DNA from: Terribacillus sp. DMT04
GTDB taxonomy: Bacteria; Bacillota; Bacilli; Bacillales; Amphibacillaceae
Assembly: GCF_019056395.1 (NCBI RefSeq)
Contig: NZ_CP077639.1
Span: forward strand, 212,501 to 276,500
DNA: 64,000 nt
Direction: 5' to 3'
Part shown: positions 62,646 to 64,000 of the stretch, piece after piece
Numbering within the stretch: position 1 is the first letter of the stretch
How the letters are laid out: each line of letters begins with the position of its first letter
Made by a program: the position numbers and the translations under genes
The notes under the pieces: model-generated
What the model was told of the DNA's origin: nothing
What the model saw: only the letters and a program-made list of their open reading frames with translations
Databases searched by the model: none

Positions 62646-62846
62646 ATATCTCCTCTCACGTGTTTTGAAAGGTCTTCACTTTTTCATTTCGATTCCAATT
62701 TCCTATACACGAGCTCCATTGGCCCCAACATACTTAAATCTGATTCAGAAATGAAAGTGAAGAAGCTCGGTTTTAAATTCGGATTCAAGATCCCAGAGGC
62801 TGATCGAGCTTTCTTTCACCTCTCACTATACTCCTAAAAAGAAAAA
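62646..62846 (-). ncRNA. Candidate bridge RNA region of the IS110 element
   Basis: The region upstream of the transposase, on the same strand, holds a long interrupted dyad: CTTCACTTTTTCATTTC (62674-62690) with GAAATGAAAGTGAAG (62748-62762), enclosing a 57-base loop. GAGCTC-type short pairs lie around it. IS110-group elements encode their bridge RNA at this end. Assignment is by position and structure; the guide loops are not resolved. Confidence 0.5.
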
Positions 62847-62847
62847 T

Positions 62848-62883
62848 AGTGGGCAAAGTCATCCGTCGATGACCTTACCCACT
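62848..62883. other. Two-part hairpin at the outer side of the IS110 leader
   Basis: AGTGGG/CCCACT encloses a second stem GTCATC/GATGAC with loop CGTC and 4-base internal loops on both sides. It may be the 5' stem-loop of the bridge RNA, or a host hairpin just outside the element. No T run follows at once. Confidence 0.6.
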
Positions 62884-63020
62884 AATCTTAGTATGTTTTG
62901 CTATACTTTTTTTCTTGATAAATAGATAATTTACATATTAATCTTGAATGTAAGAGGAAAATACAGCTGTGCTGCTATATTCTATCTGTTAGTAATCTGC
63001 TTAATAAAGGGGAAAGTTTT

Positions 63021-63440
63021 ATGAAAGTACATGGAACAAGATTACGGCGTTCAGAACGAAGGGAACCCAAACCGATTAGCACTCCATTTGATAGAAAATA
63101 TGTAAGGAAAGCTTATTTGATGGGGCTGTTAGGGTGCGTCGCCACTTCGCTAATATTTTATTTTACGGATGATTATGAAATGTTTATTGTGATTATAATC
63201 TCGTATGTATTATTTCCTTTTGCGAAGTTCTTTTATGATGTGCTTTTGGGTTTCAGACTCGCTCGTAGAATAAAGAAAACACAAAATTGGGTGCTGCAAA
63301 GAGAGATAGAACAATTTCAGTTTGCAATGCATGGTTTCTTTATATTTGCCTTGAGTATGTTTTTGGCTCCCCCTGGTATGTTGTTTTTGCTAATTAGATA
63401 TGTAGTAAGGCTGTACAAGGTTAAAAGAAAAAACTATTAG
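63021..63440 (+). CDS. Small hypothetical membrane protein
   Basis: This 139-residue protein has a basic N terminus (MKVHGTRLRRSERREPKPIS) and three to four hydrophobic segments (about 36-50, 53-75, 100-130). AAAGGGGAAAG lies 4-5 bases before ATG 63021. I do not recognise the family. The gene stands alone between the IS110 element and the arabinanase-like gene. Confidence 0.75.
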   Translation: MKVHGTRLRRSERREPKPISTPFDRKYVRKAYLMGLLGCVATSLIFYFTDDYEMFIVIIISYVLFPFAKFFYDVLLGFRLARRIKKTQNWVLQREIEQFQFAMHGFFIFALSMFLAPPGMLFLLIRYVVRLYKVKRKNY

Positions 63441-63673
63441 ATAGCACGTACATCCATAAGAAAGTAGGTGTTAGCTAGCCTGCCGGAATTGTGGATATAG
63501 CAACAGGACACTTATTAGGGGAGAATATACAGATGAAAAGGATCTGGTGCTTACTTGATAAGTAAAAGCTAATTAAAACTTGTACGTACATATTGCTATA
63601 TTTGTGAAGATGGAGCTCTCCAAATCAATAAACTCATAAATAATTTATTTAATAAATAAGGATTTTATACTTA
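63441..63673. other. Intergenic region, no gene seen
   Basis: About 230 bp follow the 63021 gene before the promoter of the glycoside hydrolase. No coding frame with an initiation signal and no convincing terminator were found. Confidence 0.5.
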
Positions 63674-63729
63674 TTGACAACTTTCTCTATTCCTCCTAAT
63701 CTTAAATTAGTAATATGTAAGCGTTATCA
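63674..63729 (+). promoter_or_regulatory. Promoter with downstream cre site (CcpA)
   Basis: TTGACA (63674-63679) and TAATCT (63697-63702) are 17 bp apart. TGTAAGCGTTATCA (63716-63729) fits the catabolite-responsive element TGWAANCGNTNWCA at every position. A cre just past the start site predicts repression by CcpA when glucose is present. Confidence 0.88.
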
Positions 63730-63747
63730 TTAGTGGGGAGGAAAGAT

Positions 63748-64000
63748 ATGAAAACTAAAAAACGTTTGCTTGTTGTTTCGATGCTGTCTGCAGTTATGCT
63801 CATCCCAGCTTTGCCAGGTGCTGATACTTTTGCGAAAGCAAAAGGTGGACAGGATGTGGTTCCAGTCTTTGAAAACGCTTCTGTACATGATCCATCTGTC
63901 ATTGAAGTAGATGACCAATACTATGTTTTCGGCTCTCATTTAGCTGCAGCAAAAACAAACGATCTTATGAAATGGAAGATGGTTGACTCGGGTGTGCGAG
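63748..64000 (+). CDS. Secreted glycoside hydrolase family 43 (arabinanase-like), partial
   Basis: Only the first 84 codons are in the window. A signal peptide (KKRLLVVSMLSAVMLIPALP, cleavage probably near ADTFAKA) is followed by SVHDPSVIEVDDQYYVFGSH, where Asp in HDPS is the general base of the five-bladed propeller in GH43. AAKTNDLMKWKMV continues the first blade. This matches the long extracellular arabinanase AbnB/Abn2 type of Bacilli. GGGGAGG lies upstream of the ATG, and a perfect cre site lies in the leader. The protein runs past base 64000. Confidence 0.85.
   Translation, partial: MKTKKRLLVVSMLSAVMLIPALPGADTFAKAKGGQDVVPVFENASVHDPSVIEVDDQYYVFGSHLAAAKTNDLMKWKMVDSGVR

Larger units (their letters stand above)
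61380..62900 (-). mobile_element. IS110-family insertion sequence (limits approximate)
   Basis: A single transposase gene of IS110 type lies between unrelated genes with about 250 bp of structured non-coding DNA upstream and a short non-coding tail. Terminal inverted repeats are lacking, as is usual for this family, so I cannot place the ends. A CCTCGTT/AACGAGG hairpin at 61376-61403 may lie at the tail end. Confidence 0.75.

Overview
The window is chromosomal DNA from a low-to-moderate GC Firmicute of the family Bacillaceae. The evidence is the sigW-rsiW-cdaA-cdaR-glmM-glmS block with a glmS ribozyme, a Spo0E-like phosphatase, a bacillopeptidase F-type protease, a CcpA cre site and strong GGAGG ribosome binding sites. 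A Terribacillus- or Virgibacillus-like genus is possible, but the genus cannot be fixed from the sequence alone.

Layout. (1) 1-913: end of an rRNA operon (23S 3' end, 5S, tRNA-Asn, tRNA-Thr). (2) 870-9533: an integrative mobilizable element of about 8.6 kb inserted in the 3' end of tRNA-Thr, bounded by 47-bp direct repeats. It has an integrase, a DUF771 protein, a MobT/Rep_trans relaxase broken by two frameshifts, an oriT-like hairpin region, an FtsK/TcpA coupling ATPase and a HelP/DUF961 protein. Its cargo is an AbiTii-domain protein, a small membrane partner and a potassium-channel-like membrane protein. (3) 9541-22015: core genes, including an arsR-arsB-CoA-disulfide reductase operon, a Na+(K+)/H+ antiporter, a YebC/YeeN-type protein, a large secreted subtilisin-type protease and a succinate-semialdehyde dehydrogenase. 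(4) 22249-23292: nine tRNAs with two promoters and a double terminator. (5) 23352-34157: DUF2243/CtaG pair, a niacin-type transporter under a NiaR-like operator, spo0E-like gene, sigW-rsiW, then c-di-AMP and glucosamine synthesis (cdaA, cdaR, glmM, glmS).

(6) 34183-50759: a complete Tn7-like transposon exactly 25 bp downstream of the glmS stop codon. It has a 5-bp target duplication (ACTAC), four 20-bp repeats at the tnsA end, three spaced repeats at the other end, and intact tnsABCDE. Its cargo is a frameshifted SMC/RecF-like ATPase, a PadR-controlled MacB-type ABC exporter, small membrane proteins and a GAP-family protein. (7) 50765-56030: the sequence that followed glmS before the insertion. 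It starts with a strong terminator, probably the original glmS one, then carries a Gabija-like defence operon (OLD/TOPRIM nuclease, UvrD-like helicase) with an extra third gene encoding a HEXXH metallopeptidase. (8) 56086-61265: two-component system with a three-gene ABC-2 exporter. (9) about 61380-62900: an IS110-family element with a structured leader that could encode a bridge RNA. (10) A small membrane protein and the start of a secreted GH43 arabinanase under a cre site.

The window holds two independent mobile elements, each in a classical safe site (a tRNA 3' end and attTn7), and three candidate conflict systems: AbiTii plus membrane partner, the channel-like protein, and Gabija plus metallopeptidase. 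The most promising leads for something undescribed are the third gene of the Gabija-like operon and the AbiTii/membrane pair, whose two proteins share a GDKNK-x3-KS-x2-GH motif.
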